Shown here piece after piece: positions 44,602 through 53,631 of a stretch of DNA of 64,000 nucleotides. This DNA is from Streptomyces calvus (lineage in GTDB: Bacteria; Actinomycetota; Actinomycetes; Streptomycetales; Streptomycetaceae): assembly GCF_006782915.1 (NCBI RefSeq), contig NZ_VCNP01000007.1, forward strand, positions 1 through 64,000, written 5' to 3'. A program made the position numbers and the translations under genes. A model generated the notes under the pieces. That model did not search any database. It was given only the letters and a program-made list of their open reading frames with translations, and was not told the DNA's origin. Numbering within the stretch: the stretch's first letter is position 1; every line of letters begins with the position of its first letter.

Positions 44602-44636
44602 GACGTCCGGCGGCGAGCGCGCCGCCGGACGTTCCG
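44602..44636 (+). terminator. hairpin after paaK
   Basis: GGACGTCCGGCGGCG (44602-44616) pairs with CGCCGCCGGACGTTCC (44621-44636), 15 bp with one bulge and a 4-nt AGCG loop. It lies about 100 bp past the paaK stop, in a 355-bp gap that otherwise holds the promoter of the next gene and no further gene. Confidence 0.7.
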
Positions 44637-44753
44637 TCGCGCCAGGGGCACCACGCCGCCGTACCGACCCCTGCGCGCCGCCGCGGTCGGATCACCTCGG
44701 CCCGCGGCCACCCTCCCCGGAGCGTCCGTTGCCGGCGAACCTCGCACGCACCA

Positions 44754-44782
44754 TTGACACATCCCACCCCTGACAGGAAAGT
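44754..44782 (+). promoter_or_regulatory. candidate promoter of serine hydrolase gene
   Basis: A perfect -35 box TTGACA (44754-44759), 17-bp spacer and GAAAGT (44777-44782), a weak -10. It lies in an unusually AT-rich stretch (44750-44825, including AAAAATTCTTT) about 70 bp before the start of the hydrolase gene. Confidence 0.45.
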
Positions 44783-44851
44783 TTCACTCCGCAAGGCGAC
44801 CCCCGAAAAATTCTTTCAGCCCGATCCGGGCCACGACACGGGAGGAACTCC

Positions 44852-46630
44852 ATGGCGGACGAAGGGGCGAGAGGCCTCACCCGGCGTCAACTGGCGGCGG
44901 GAGCCGTCGCCTTGGGCGGGGCACTGGCCTTCGCCTCCCTCCCGGCCGACCCGGCCGCGGCGGCCGTCCCGTCGAGCGGCGCCCGGCCGACCCTGCGGCA
45001 CGGGTCCGCCCGGCGGGCCGGGCTGCTCGCCGAGCCGCTGCGCCAACTCGTCTCCGACGCCGAGGCGTTCCTCGCACCCTCCCCGTTGCACCCGTGGTAC
45101 GCGGGCGCCGTGCTGCTCGCCGGGCGCGGCGGCACCGTCGCCCTGCACCACCCGATCGGCATGGCGGTGCGCTACCAGGCGTACGACGAGGAGACCGACA
45201 CCGGCGTGGAGTTCCCGCCGGACCGGCAGATACCCATGGCCGAGGACACCGTCTTCGACCTGGCCTCGATCTCCAAGCTGTTCACCTCGATCCTGGCGGT
45301 GCAGCAGATCGAACGGGGCGCGCTGAAGCTGGAGGCGGCCGTCGCCTCGTACCTGCCGGACTTCGGACGCGCCGGCAAGCAGGAGGTGACGATCCGTCAA
45401 CTACTGACGCACACCTCGGGTTTCCGGGCATGGATCCCGCTGTACAGGGTTCCGACTTACGAGGAGAAGGTCCAGCTCGTCTACGACGAGAAGCCGGCCA
45501 ATCCGCCCGGCAGCACCTATCTGTACTCGGACCTGAACCTGATATCGCTCCAGTTGGTCCTGGAGCGGATCACCGGCCGCACGCTCGACGTCCTGCTGCG
45601 CGACGAGATCACCGGACCGCTGGGCATGCGCCGCACCCGCTACAACCCGCCCGCCTCCTGGAAGCCGCGGATCGCGGCCACGGAGGACGCGCGCCAGCCG
45701 TGGTCCGGCCTCGAACGGGGGCTGGTGTGGGGCGAGGTGCACGACGAGAACGCCCACAGCCTGGGCGGGGTCGCCGGCCACGCGGGCGTCTTCTCCAACG
45801 CCTGGGACCTCGCGGTCCTCGGACGGACCCTGCTCAACGGCGGCTCCTACGGCCGGCGGCGGATCCTGACGCCGGAGTCGGTGGAGCTGATGTTCACCGA
45901 CTTCAACACCGCCTTTCCCGGCGACGAGCACGGACTCGGCTTCGAGCTGTACCAGCACTGGTACATGGGCGCGATGGCCACCCCGCGCACGGCGGGCCAC
46001 ACCGGCTTCACCGGGACCTCGCTGGTGCTCGACCCCACCACCGACTCCTTCCTCGTCGTCCTGGGCAACTCCGTGCATCCGGTGCGCACGTGGCGTTCCG
46101 GGTCGGCGCCCCGCGTGGCCACCGCGAACCAGCTGGCCCGCGCGGTTGCGGTGCGTCCCGCGCGGGGCCGTACGGCGTGGTTCTCCGGAATGGCCGGCCC
46201 GGCTGCGGCGACCCTCGACCTGCCCGCGCTGGACACCTCCTCGGGCCGGGCGCGGCTGCGCTGCGCGCTGTGGTGGGACACGGAGCCCCGCGCCGACGTC
46301 CTCGTGCTGGAGTCCACCACGGACGGCGGCTCGACCTGGCAGCCGGTGCCGTTCACCACCGCGGCCGGGGACGGGGAGCCGCAGCGGCACCCGTCGGGCA
46401 CGGCCACCGGCTGGTCCGGCCGCGTCTGGCACGCCCTCTCCGCCGACCTGCCCGCCACGCCCGGCCTCGTCCTGCGCTGGCGGTACACCACCGACCGGCT
46501 GTACGTGGGACGCGGCGCCTATGTCGACGGGCTGCGGGTCGAGGCCGACGGCGGTGTGCTGTTCGACGAGGCACGGCCGGCGGACTCGGCGCGGATCCGG
46601 GCGCAGGGCTGGACCCGGTCGGCGGACTGA
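44852..46630 (+). CDS. exported serine hydrolase (beta-lactamase/DD-peptidase family)
   Basis: 592 aa protein of the class C beta-lactamase/esterase family (COG1680). Tat-type signal at the start (GLTRRQLAAGAVALGGALAF) predicts folded export. The active-site Ser139-Ile-Ser-Lys142 lies in FDLASISKLFTS. A Tyr motif YLYSDLNLISLQ corresponds to the catalytic Tyr, and the third motif is HTGFTGTSLVLDP. After about 430 a separate beta-sandwich region (LRCALWWDTEPRADVLVLES) runs to the end, perhaps carbohydrate-binding. It may act on peptidoglycan peptides or esters. ATG 44852 follows GGAGGAAC. Confidence 0.9.
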   Translation: MADEGARGLTRRQLAAGAVALGGALAFASLPADPAAAAVPSSGARPTLRHGSARRAGLLAEPLRQLVSDAEAFLAPSPLHPWYAGAVLLAGRGGTVALHHPIGMAVRYQAYDEETDTGVEFPPDRQIPMAEDTVFDLASISKLFTSILAVQQIERGALKLEAAVASYLPDFGRAGKQEVTIRQLLTHTSGFRAWIPLYRVPTYEEKVQLVYDEKPANPPGSTYLYSDLNLISLQLVLERITGRTLDVLLRDEITGPLGMRRTRYNPPASWKPRIAATEDARQPWSGLERGLVWGEVHDENAHSLGGVAGHAGVFSNAWDLAVLGRTLLNGGSYGRRRILTPESVELMFTDFNTAFPGDEHGLGFELYQHWYMGAMATPRTAGHTGFTGTSLVLDPTTDSFLVVLGNSVHPVRTWRSGSAPRVATANQLARAVAVRPARGRTAWFSGMAGPAAATLDLPALDTSSGRARLRCALWWDTEPRADVLVLESTTDGGSTWQPVPFTTAAGDGEPQRHPSGTATGWSGRVWHALSADLPATPGLVLRWRYTTDRLYVGRGAYVDGLRVEADGGVLFDEARPADSARIRAQGWTRSAD

Positions 46631-46646
46631 CCCCGCCTCCCGCGGC

Positions 46647-48215
46647 TCAGCCCGCGCCCGATTCCAGCACCGCCATGGCCGCGTTGTGCCCCGGTACGCC
46701 GCTCACTCCGCCGCCGCGCACCGCGCCGGCGCCGCACAGCAGGACGTTGGCGTGCCGGGTCTCCACGCCCCAGCGGCCGGTGCCGTCCTGGGCGTGGGGC
46801 CAGGACAGCGCGCGGTGGAAGATGTTGCCGCCGGGCAGCCCGAGGTCGTGTTCCAGGTCCAGCGGCGACCTGGCCTCCAGGCAGGGCCGCCCGTCGGCGT
46901 CGGTGGCCAGACAGTCGGCGAGGGGTTCGGCGAGGTGCGCGTCGAGCTGGGCGAGCGTCGACTTCAGCAGTTCCTCGCGCACGGCGTCGTTGTCCCGCGT
47001 GAACAGCCGGGCCGGGGTGTGCAGTCCGAACAGGGTGAGTGTCTGGTAGCCGCGGGCGGCCAGGTCCGGGCCGAGGATCGTCGGGTCGGTGAGGGAGTGG
47101 CAGTAGATCTCGGAGGGCGGGGCGTCGGGCAGTTCACCCGCGGCGGCCCGGGCGTGCGCGGCGGCCAACTGCCCGTACCTTTCGGCGATGTGGAAGGTGC
47201 CGGCGAACGCCTCGCGCGGGTCGACGGCGGTGTCGCGCAGCCTGGGCAGCCGTTTCAGCAGCATGTTCACCTTGAGCTGGGCGCCCTCGGCGGGCGGCGG
47301 CGGTGTGTCGCCGGTGAGCCGCGCCAGTTCCCGCGGTGAGGCGTTCACCAGGACGTGCCGGGCGGCGGCGACGCCCTCGCCGTCGGCCGTGCGGTAGGTG
47401 ACCTCCGCCGTGCGGCCGTCGGTGTCGACGCGCACCGCCTCGTGGCCGGTGGCGAGGAGCGCGCCGGCGTCGCGCGCGGCTGCGGCCAGCGCGTCGGTCA
47501 GCGCGCCCATGCCGCCGACCGGGACGTCCCAGGCGCCGGTGCCGCCGCCGATGACGTGGTAGAGGAAGCAGCGGTTCTGCTGGAGCGAGGGGTCGTGGGC
47601 GTCGGCGAAGGTGCCGATGAGGGCGTCGGTGAGGACGACTCCGCGCACGAGGTCGTCGGTGAAGTGCGCCTCGATGCCCACGCCGATGGGTTCCTCGAAC
47701 AGGGTCCGCCAGGCCTCCTCGTCGTCGACGGTGCGGCGCAGGGCGTCGCGGGTGGGCAGCGGCTCGGTGAGGGTGGGGAAGACGCGGCGGGCGACGCGGC
47801 CGGTCAGGTCGTAGAAGCGCTGCCAGGCCCGGTACTCGCGGTCGGAGCCGGTGAGCCGGGCGAAGGCCTCGCGGGTGCGCCGCTCGCCGCCGCCGACGAG
47901 CAGTCCGGTGGGCCGTCCGTCGCGTTCGGCGGGCGTGTAGGAGGAGATGGTGCGGGTGCGCACCCGGAAGTCCAGCCCCAGGTCGCGGACGATCTTCCGC
48001 GGCAGCAGGCTGACCAGGTACGAGTACCGGGACAGCCGGGCGTCGACGCCGGTGAACGGGCGGGTGGACACCGCCGCCCCGCCGGTGTGGTCCAGCCGCT
48101 CCAGCACCAGCACGGAGCGGCCGGCACGGGCGAGGTAGGCGGCGGCGACGAGGCCGTTGTGGCCTCCGCCGACGATGACGGCGTCGTACGTCCGGGATGC
48201 CTGGGCTGCGGTCAT
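46647..48215 (-). CDS. FAD-dependent oxidoreductase, phytoene desaturase/CrtI-like
   Basis: 522 aa flavoprotein with the N-terminal FAD motif DAVIVGGGHNGLVAAAYLAR and ERLDHTGGAAVSTRPF, and the C-terminal FAD-binding part LLCGAGAVRGGGVSGVPGHN. This is the pyridine nucleotide-disulfide/CrtI-like family also known from PYROXD2. In Streptomyces the members are usually away from carotenoid clusters and of unknown substrate. ATG 48215 is chosen (MTAAQASRTYDAV); a start at 48230 is possible. No crt genes lie nearby, so a carotenoid role is not supported by context. Tail-to-tail with the preceding hydrolase. Confidence 0.88.
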   Translation of the reverse strand: MTAAQASRTYDAVIVGGGHNGLVAAAYLARAGRSVLVLERLDHTGGAAVSTRPFTGVDARLSRYSYLVSLLPRKIVRDLGLDFRVRTRTISSYTPAERDGRPTGLLVGGGERRTREAFARLTGSDREYRAWQRFYDLTGRVARRVFPTLTEPLPTRDALRRTVDDEEAWRTLFEEPIGVGIEAHFTDDLVRGVVLTDALIGTFADAHDPSLQQNRCFLYHVIGGGTGAWDVPVGGMGALTDALAAAARDAGALLATGHEAVRVDTDGRTAEVTYRTADGEGVAAARHVLVNASPRELARLTGDTPPPPAEGAQLKVNMLLKRLPRLRDTAVDPREAFAGTFHIAERYGQLAAAHARAAAGELPDAPPSEIYCHSLTDPTILGPDLAARGYQTLTLFGLHTPARLFTRDNDAVREELLKSTLAQLDAHLAEPLADCLATDADGRPCLEARSPLDLEHDLGLPGGNIFHRALSWPHAQDGTGRWGVETRHANVLLCGAGAVRGGGVSGVPGHNAAMAVLESGAG

Positions 48216-48264
48216 GGTTCTTGGTAGCACGCGGTGATCCGCACCGGCCAGACGTGGTCCGCGG

Positions 48265-50622
48265 TCAGGCCCCGCGAGCGGCCCGCCACGGTCGCAGCGC
48301 GGCCGCCCGGCGGTGCGGCCGGCCCGCCTTGCGGCCGCGGTCCAGCCGGTCCAGGCAGTGCGCCTCGTCGTCGCGGGCGGCGAGGGTGTCGGGATGGTCG
48401 GGGCCGAGGACGCTCGCGCGGGTCTCGGCGACCCGCCGGTACTCGGTCAGCGCCTCCGCCCAGCGGCCCAGCCAGCCCAGGCCGACGGCGACCTCGCGGC
48501 GGCTGACGAGGGTGTCGGGGTGCTCGGCGCCCAGGACCCGCTCGCGCTGCGCGCACACCTCGCGGGCCTCGGCCAGGGCCTCCGCCCAGCGGCCGAGACG
48601 GCCGAGACCGACGCAGATGCCGTGCCGGGCGCGCAGCGTGTCGGGGTGGGCCGGGCCCTGCACCCGGGTGCGGTCCGCGACCAGGTCGCGGTAGTGGTCG
48701 AGGGCCTCGCCGACGTGGCCGAGCCGGCCCAGGGCGATGCCGATCTCGTGGCGGGCGGCGAGGGTGTCGGCGTGGTCCGGGCCGAGGGCCCTGGCGCGTG
48801 CCTCGGCGACCTCGCGGTAGGTCTCCAGGGCTTCGCTCCAGCGGCCGAGGCGGCCGAGCGCGTGGGCGACCTCGCACCGGGTGACGAGGGTGTCCGGGTG
48901 CTCGGGCCCGAGCACCCGGGCGCGCGCGGCGGCGACCTCGCGGGCCAGGTCGTGGGAGTCCTCCGGCCGGCCGAGCCGGCTGAGGTTGTACGCCAGGTTG
49001 TGGCGGCAGCGCAGGGTGTCGGGGTGGTCGGGTCCCATGGTGCGTTCGCGGGCGGCGAGCACCGACAGGTACACCTGGTGTGCGTCGGCGGCGCGGCCCG
49101 ACTGGGCGAGGACGTACGCCATTTCCTGGCGGGCGGCGAGGGTGTCGGGGTGGTCGGGGCCGAGGGCGCGGATACGGGCCGCGGCGACCTGCTTGTACTC
49201 GCGCAGCGCGTCGGCGGCGCGGCCGGTGCGGCTGAGGGCGAAGGCGGCCTCGTAGCGGCTGGCGAGGGTGTCGGGGTGGTCCGGGCCGAGGAGGCGTGTG
49301 CGCTCGGCGGCGACCTCGCGGAGCAGCTGTGCCGCCTCCGCCCAGCGGCCGAGGCGTCCGAGGCCGAGGCCCGCGTTGTGCCGCCCGGCCGGGTCGTCGG
49401 GCGGCTCCTGCGGTGACGGGGTGGGCCGCTTCGGCGGTGCGGTGCGCTGGCGGGCGGCGGTTCCGGGGCGTCGGGCGCACTCGTCGGACGGGGCGGGCGG
49501 CGTGGTGCGCAGCCCGGGCCGGCCGCCACCGCCGACGGCGGCCCGCCCGTCCACGCCGTCGCCGCCGCCGCCGCCGTCGCCAGTGTCGCCGGTGTCGACC
49601 GGCTCGTGGCCGGTGGTCGTGGTGCGGGTCCAGGACGGCAGCCGGGCGGCGCGGCCGGCCGGGGCGGGCTCGGCGGCGCGCCGCGGACGGAGCGCGCGCC
49701 CGCTTCCGCCTGGCGTGCCCGCGGGTTCCGGGCGGGCCGCCGCCACCGCGGCGGGCACGCCGCCCGACCCGGCGGCCCGCAACACGCCGATCCGGTCGGC
49801 GAGTTCGCGGGCGCTGTGCGGCCGTTCGCCGGGGTCCTTGGCGAGCAGGTCCAGGATGATCCGCTCCAGCCGCTCGGGCAGGTCGGCGCGGTGGCCGCGC
49901 GGCGGCGTGGGCGGTGTGTCGCGGTGGCCGACGAGGATCGCCCAGGCGTCGTCGAGGTCGAACGGCGGTACGCCGGTGGCGATTTCGTAGAGCACGCATC
50001 CGAAGGAGTACAGGTCGCTGCGCCGGTCGACCTGGCCGCCGCCGATCTGCTCCGGCGACATGTAGTGCGGGGTGCCCATCGCGACGCCGGTGCCGGTCAG
50101 CCGGGAGGTGAAGCCGATGTCGTGGCCGAGGCGGGCGATGCCGAAGTCGCAAATTTTCACGGTGCCGTCGTGCAGCCGCACGATGTTCGCGGGCTTGAGG
50201 TCCCGGTGCACGACGCCCTGGTCGTGGGTGTAGGCGAGGGCGTCGGCGACCTGCCCGGCGATCTCCACCACCTCGTCCAGGGGCAGCGGGTGGTGTTTGT
50301 TGTCCTCCAGGAGCCGGCTGAGGTTGCGGCCCCGGAGGAGTTCCATCACCAGGTACAGCACGCCTTCGGACTCGCCGAAGTCGTGCACCACGGTGATCCC
50401 GCGGTGCTGGAGCGCCGCGGCCACCCGGGCCTCGCGGCGGAACCGTTCGCGCAGTACCCGGGCGGACGACGGGTCGGGCTGCTCCGCGAGCGGTTTCAGG
50501 CACTTCACGGCGACCTGCCGGCCCAGCGACTCGTCGCGTGCCCGCCACACCTCCCCCATGCCGCCGCGTCCGATCCGGTCCATCAACCGGTAACGGCCAT
50601 GGATCAGCCCGCTGTCCCCCAT
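48265..50622 (-). CDS. Ser/Thr protein kinase fused to eight kinesin-light-chain-type TPRs
   Basis: 785 aa soluble protein. Hanks-type kinase at 1-265: glycine loop IGRGGMGEV (17-25), Lys40 in VAVKCL, HRDLKPAN (139-146), DFG (159-161), GTPHYMSPEQ. Residues 270-410 are a low-complexity Pro/Gly/Arg linker. Then about eight 42-residue TPRs follow, each with LGPDHPDTL…R…GRWAEAL-like sequence. No membrane segment or PASTA domain, so it is cytosolic, unlike PknB. The TPRs probably bind a partner or substrate; this is inference. ATG 50622 is used, but its RBS is weak. Confidence 0.92.
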   Translation of the reverse strand: MGDSGLIHGRYRLMDRIGRGGMGEVWRARDESLGRQVAVKCLKPLAEQPDPSSARVLRERFRREARVAAALQHRGITVVHDFGESEGVLYLVMELLRGRNLSRLLEDNKHHPLPLDEVVEIAGQVADALAYTHDQGVVHRDLKPANIVRLHDGTVKICDFGIARLGHDIGFTSRLTGTGVAMGTPHYMSPEQIGGGQVDRRSDLYSFGCVLYEIATGVPPFDLDDAWAILVGHRDTPPTPPRGHRADLPERLERIILDLLAKDPGERPHSARELADRIGVLRAAGSGGVPAAVAAARPEPAGTPGGSGRALRPRRAAEPAPAGRAARLPSWTRTTTTGHEPVDTGDTGDGGGGGDGVDGRAAVGGGGRPGLRTTPPAPSDECARRPGTAARQRTAPPKRPTPSPQEPPDDPAGRHNAGLGLGRLGRWAEAAQLLREVAAERTRLLGPDHPDTLASRYEAAFALSRTGRAADALREYKQVAAARIRALGPDHPDTLAARQEMAYVLAQSGRAADAHQVYLSVLAARERTMGPDHPDTLRCRHNLAYNLSRLGRPEDSHDLAREVAAARARVLGPEHPDTLVTRCEVAHALGRLGRWSEALETYREVAEARARALGPDHADTLAARHEIGIALGRLGHVGEALDHYRDLVADRTRVQGPAHPDTLRARHGICVGLGRLGRWAEALAEAREVCAQRERVLGAEHPDTLVSRREVAVGLGWLGRWAEALTEYRRVAETRASVLGPDHPDTLAARDDEAHCLDRLDRGRKAGRPHRRAAALRPWRAARGA

Positions 50623-50936
50623 CTGAGCCGCCCGCCCCCGTCGCAGTCGCCGCCCTCCCCTGGCCCGTCCAGTATGGCGACAACTCGCCCGATTTTGTAC
50701 GGTGCCCGACCGGCCCCGGACCGTCCGTCCGCCCGCCGCCCGGTCACGCCCACGGCCTGCTGCCGCACGAGCCCGACGCCTGCCGTCCCGCCGTCCACCG
50801 CACAGGCACGCACGACGGGCAGCCCTGCTCCTCCGGCCGCTCGGTGCCCGCCCGGCCCGGCCGGATGACCGGCGCCCTCCTGCCCGCCTCGTCGCCGAAC
50901 GGCACCTCGCACGGGCGGATCACCCGGTGTGCGTGG
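50623..50936. other. intergenic region, no gene seen
   Basis: 314 bp between the kinase gene and the Cys-rich protein gene (both reverse strand). The first 75 bp are less GC-rich (CCCGATTTTGTACGG near 50689) and may hold the kinase promoter. Beyond that I see no gene, repeat or clear terminator. Confidence 0.35.
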
Positions 50937-51308
50937 TCAGTTCAGGGTGACGAGGAACTCCGTGCAGGCCCGGGCGCAGGCGCGGCAGGCCTCCGCCGCC
51001 TGTTCCGCCCCGGAGTGCTCGTCGAATACCTGGGCGCTCTCCAGGCACACCTGGCGGCACCACTCCACCTGGATGCGGATGGCCGCCTCGTCCACCTGGT
51101 TCTGCTCGGACAGCACGCGGCAGGTCGCGTCGCACACCTCCGCGCACATGATGCCCTTGCGTCGTACGAGTTCCTGGTTCTCGGTGCCGTCCGGGTCCAC
51201 GAGACTCGCCCGCATCGCGCAGGCCCGCGCGCACTCCGTGCACGCCTGGGCGCAGGCGAAGCGGTCCTCCAGGAACCGGAACAGCTCCTTTTGAGATGTC
51301 GTCGTCAC
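50937..51308 (-). CDS. cysteine-rich four-helix bundle copper-binding protein
   Basis: 123 aa protein with twelve cysteines lying on helix faces: FACAQACTECARACAM, MCAEVCDATCRVLSEQ, WCRQVCLESAQVF and AACRACARACTEFLV. This is the DUF326/Csp-like pattern, in which cysteines inside a four-helix bundle bind many Cu(I) ions. No signal peptide, so it would be the cytosolic (Csp3-like) type that stores or buffers copper. GTG 51308 begins VTTTSQKELF. Metal identity is inferred from the family. Confidence 0.85.
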   Translation of the reverse strand: MTTTSQKELFRFLEDRFACAQACTECARACAMRASLVDPDGTENQELVRRKGIMCAEVCDATCRVLSEQNQVDEAAIRIQVEWCRQVCLESAQVFDEHSGAEQAAEACRACARACTEFLVTLN

Positions 51309-51431
51309 ACGGCGCGGGTAGCCCCGGCCGGGGCGGCCAAACCCGGCTCCCGCAAGGGTTCCGTCCGGTTTCCGGGGACCCGCGCAGGGCACCCGGGCGG
51401 CCCGGAGCGAGCAGTGACGGAGGTGGGGAAG

Positions 51432-51830
51432 ATGCCCGGACGTCAGGAACTCCCCTCGACCCTGGAACGCTCCTCGGAGGAGGCCCGGCGCACCTGGATC
51501 AAGGCCCATGACGCGGCCGTGGAGCAGTACGGCGAGGGCGAACGGGCGCACCGCGTGGCCTACGGAGCCCTCAAGCACACGCACGAAAAGGTGGGCGACC
51601 ACTGGGAACGCAAGGAGGGCGGCCGCAAGGGCCCCTCGGATCCGCGGTCAGCGCGCCCGCGGCAGCAGGGCGGACGCAGCGGCGAGGGCGTGGACGAGCA
51701 GGCCTCCAGGGAGCACCTCTACGGGGTCGCCCGGCGGCTCGGCGTCGAGGGACGGTCGCGGATGTCGAAGGCGGAGCTGCTGGAGGCGATCCGCAAGGCG
51801 AACCGCGGCCGCACGCGCGCGGCACGGTGA
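51432..51830 (+). CDS. ChaB domain protein with SAP/Rho-N-like C-terminus
   Basis: 132 aa. The N-terminal ChaB domain (5-60) shows LPSTLERSSEEARRTWIKAH and YGEGERAHRVAYGALKHTHE. The C-terminal part (about 95-128) has a SAP/Rho-N-like helix-extended-loop (REHLYGVARRLGVEGRSRMS, KAELLEAIRKAN), suggesting nucleic acid binding. The middle is a Ser/Arg/Gly linker. ChaB was named for cation transport regulation in E. coli but its role is unsettled. ATG 51432 has GGAGG 8 nt upstream. Confidence 0.85.
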   Translation: MPGRQELPSTLERSSEEARRTWIKAHDAAVEQYGEGERAHRVAYGALKHTHEKVGDHWERKEGGRKGPSDPRSARPRQQGGRSGEGVDEQASREHLYGVARRLGVEGRSRMSKAELLEAIRKANRGRTRAAR

Positions 51831-51870
51831 CGAGTGGACGACGCGCGGGACGACGTACGGACGGTGAAGC

Positions 51871-51927
51871 GTGCACGGTGACCAGTGCACGGAGATCGGT
51901 GATCAGTGAGCGATGAGCGGTGCACGG
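51871..51927. repeat. short GTGCACGG repeats in intergenic DNA
   Basis: GTGCACGG occurs at 51871, 51885 and 51920, and related TGAGCGATGAGCGG-type words fill the gap between the ChaB gene and the DUF6479 gene. Looks like slipped simple-sequence DNA; GTGCAC is self-complementary. Confidence 0.45.
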
Positions 51928-51979
51928 TGAGCGGTGAGATGAGCGGGTTCGTGGCCGGGACGGGGGGTACTCGCGAGCC

Positions 51980-52360
51980 ATGATGAACACCTCTTGGATG
52001 CACGCGGCCGACCTCGCGGCAGGACGTGGCGCCCTCGGCGCCGGGCTCGTGGTGGCGGGCGTGGTGGTGCTGGCCCTGTTGATCGGCATGTTCGTGTTCG
52101 GCAGCCGCCGGGTCAGGAACAACAAGGTGCGTCGGCCCCGGCCCGAGGAGCAGCCCCGGATGCCCGAGGGAGGCCCGGTCCACGAGGTGCGGGAGCACCG
52201 GGAGCCGGACGAGATGCCCAGAAGCGACGAGCGGCTCACCCCGCACGAGCTGAACGAGCACGGCAACTCCGGCAGCCGCACGAGCGCCTCGCAGGAGCGG
52301 CCCCGCTGGGACGAGGGCGGCAGCGGTGCGTTCGGCAGCGGAGGCCCGGGCGGCCGCTGA
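51980..52360 (+). CDS. DUF6479 single-span membrane protein
   Basis: 126 aa protein with one membrane segment at about 20-42 (LGAGLVVAGVVVLALLIGMF) after a short polar N-terminus, then a long hydrophilic tail rich in Arg, Pro and Glu (MPEGGPVHEVREHREPDEMP). This matches the DUF6479 family of Streptomyces, of unknown role. ATG 51980 is followed by a second ATG one codon later. The next small gene starts 62 bp downstream. Confidence 0.82.
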   Translation: MMNTSWMHAADLAAGRGALGAGLVVAGVVVLALLIGMFVFGSRRVRNNKVRRPRPEEQPRMPEGGPVHEVREHREPDEMPRSDERLTPHELNEHGNSGSRTSASQERPRWDEGGSGAFGSGGPGGR

Positions 52361-52422
52361 CCGTCCGCGGCCCGGCGCCGTGCCCGGCGCCCAGGCAAAC
52401 GTCGTACAAGGAAGTGAGAACC

Positions 52423-52773
52423 ATGGCAGATCCCGCCCGCAACGCCCTGCCGCTGCCGGACTACGACCATCTGCCCGTCGGGGGCCTGGAGAGCCGGGTC
52501 CGTTCGCTGTCCGCGGGCGAGGTCGAGGAACTCCTGGCCTACGAGCGGTCGCACGCCGACCGGCTCCCGGTGACCGAGGTGCTGACGGCCCGGCTGGACC
52601 AGTTGCGCGCGGGCGCCGAGCCGACGTCGGGCGACCCGGACGCCCTGCGCCCCGAGCAGAGCACCGGCCGGTCCGGGTCGCCGGTCTCGCCGGCCACGTC
52701 GCCGGAGCCGTTCGGCCCGCCGCCGCACGGCACTCCGGACCAGCGCGGCAAGCCGAAGGGCGACCGCAGCTGA
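52423..52773 (+). CDS. hypothetical protein of DUF8129 type
   Basis: 116 aa protein. Residues 8-65 (LPLPDYDHLPVGGLESRVRS, LSAGEVEELLAYERSHADRL) form a short helical domain seen at the N-terminus of several actinobacterial small proteins. The tail from about 70 is Pro/Ser/Gly-rich and disordered. No membrane segment. ATG 52423 follows AAGGAAGTGAG. Likely co-transcribed with the DUF6479 gene. Family assignment is tentative. Confidence 0.7.
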   Translation: MADPARNALPLPDYDHLPVGGLESRVRSLSAGEVEELLAYERSHADRLPVTEVLTARLDQLRAGAEPTSGDPDALRPEQSTGRSGSPVSPATSPEPFGPPPHGTPDQRGKPKGDRS

Positions 52774-52944
52774 CGGCCCGAGTCGGCGCCCCACCCACCG
52801 TCATCGGACAACGCCTGACGGGCGGAGCGGCGCCGTCGGCCGTCGCGTCGACACGGCCGTCGCGTCGGCACGGTCGTCGGCGGCTTCCGGGCGGTCGGTG
52901 ACCCCGGGGCCCAGGTGATGGACTTCGACGTCTACGCTGGGCCC

Positions 52945-53358
52945 GTGATCCTGAAGACGACAGGTGGACGGTGGCTCGGTGCCGTCCTGGCCGCTTCCGC
53001 GGCACTCACCACGGGGTGCACGGAATCGGTCGACGCCGGCGAACTCCCCGGTGTGTACCGCAACTCCGAGACCGGCGGCGAGATCGAACTCGGGTCCGAC
53101 GGGACGTTCACCGCCACCGGCATCTCGGCGGACGAGTATCTGGGACGGGGAGGTGCCGATCCCGTCGACTTCAGCGGCCGATGGGAGTTCCTCGGCGACC
53201 AGGCGGGCAGCGACTTCGTCTACCTGGCGATCGAGACCGGTGGGACCGGCACGATCGGCGGCGTCCAGCTCTACACGAGGGGCGGGGGGAAGGTGGAGTT
53301 CAATCCCGATCCGGACGGGCCGCCGTCCCTGACCCTCACCGAGGCGGACACCCCGTAG
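52945..53358 (+). CDS. putative lipoprotein
   Basis: 137 aa exported lipoprotein. From GTG 52945 the signal peptide is VILKTTGGRWLGAVLAASAA and the lipobox LTTGC puts the lipid Cys at residue 25. The mature part (GVYRNSETGGEIELGSDGTF, SGRWEFLGDQAGSDFVYLAI) looks like a small beta-barrel of lipocalin-like size. TACGCT lies six bases before the GTG and could be a -10 box of a leaderless transcript. A GTG at 52915 would spoil the signal peptide. Function unknown. Confidence 0.75.
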   Translation: MILKTTGGRWLGAVLAASAALTTGCTESVDAGELPGVYRNSETGGEIELGSDGTFTATGISADEYLGRGGADPVDFSGRWEFLGDQAGSDFVYLAIETGGTGTIGGVQLYTRGGGKVEFNPDPDGPPSLTLTEADTP

Positions 53359-53455
53359 CTCCCGCGTGGAAGCCCGCGGGCCGAGTCCGGTCCGCAGGGG
53401 CACCACACTCATCGTCCCGAACCGCACCGGAGTACCAGGTGCAGTGACCCCAAAG

Positions 53456-53530
53456 GTGCGAAGGGGCGGGCCGTGCGCCCACCGATCGCCGTTCGCGGCG
53501 GTCGTGGGCGACCGGCCCGCCCCTTCGCAC
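53456..53530 (+). terminator. 75-nt long hairpin
   Basis: Arms 53456-53473 and 53513-53530 match perfectly over 18 bp, and the inner 39 nt continue as an imperfect stem capped by GCCG-TTCG-CGGC. It lies about 100 bp past the lipoprotein stop and about 100 bp before the sigma gene. Most likely a terminator, but much longer than needed. Confidence 0.75.
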
Positions 53531-53631
53531 GCCCGGAGTGAGATGGATCACAGCGCCTCGGTGCATCGTTTCGGCGGGCCAAGAGTCTTTGTCTGAGGTG
53601 CAAGGGGTTGTTCGAATGCGGGACGGTGGGG

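Noticed and set aside
46647..48215. Carotenoid biosynthesis cluster
   Set aside because: The CrtI-like oxidoreductase is alone; no crtB, crtE or related genes nearby.
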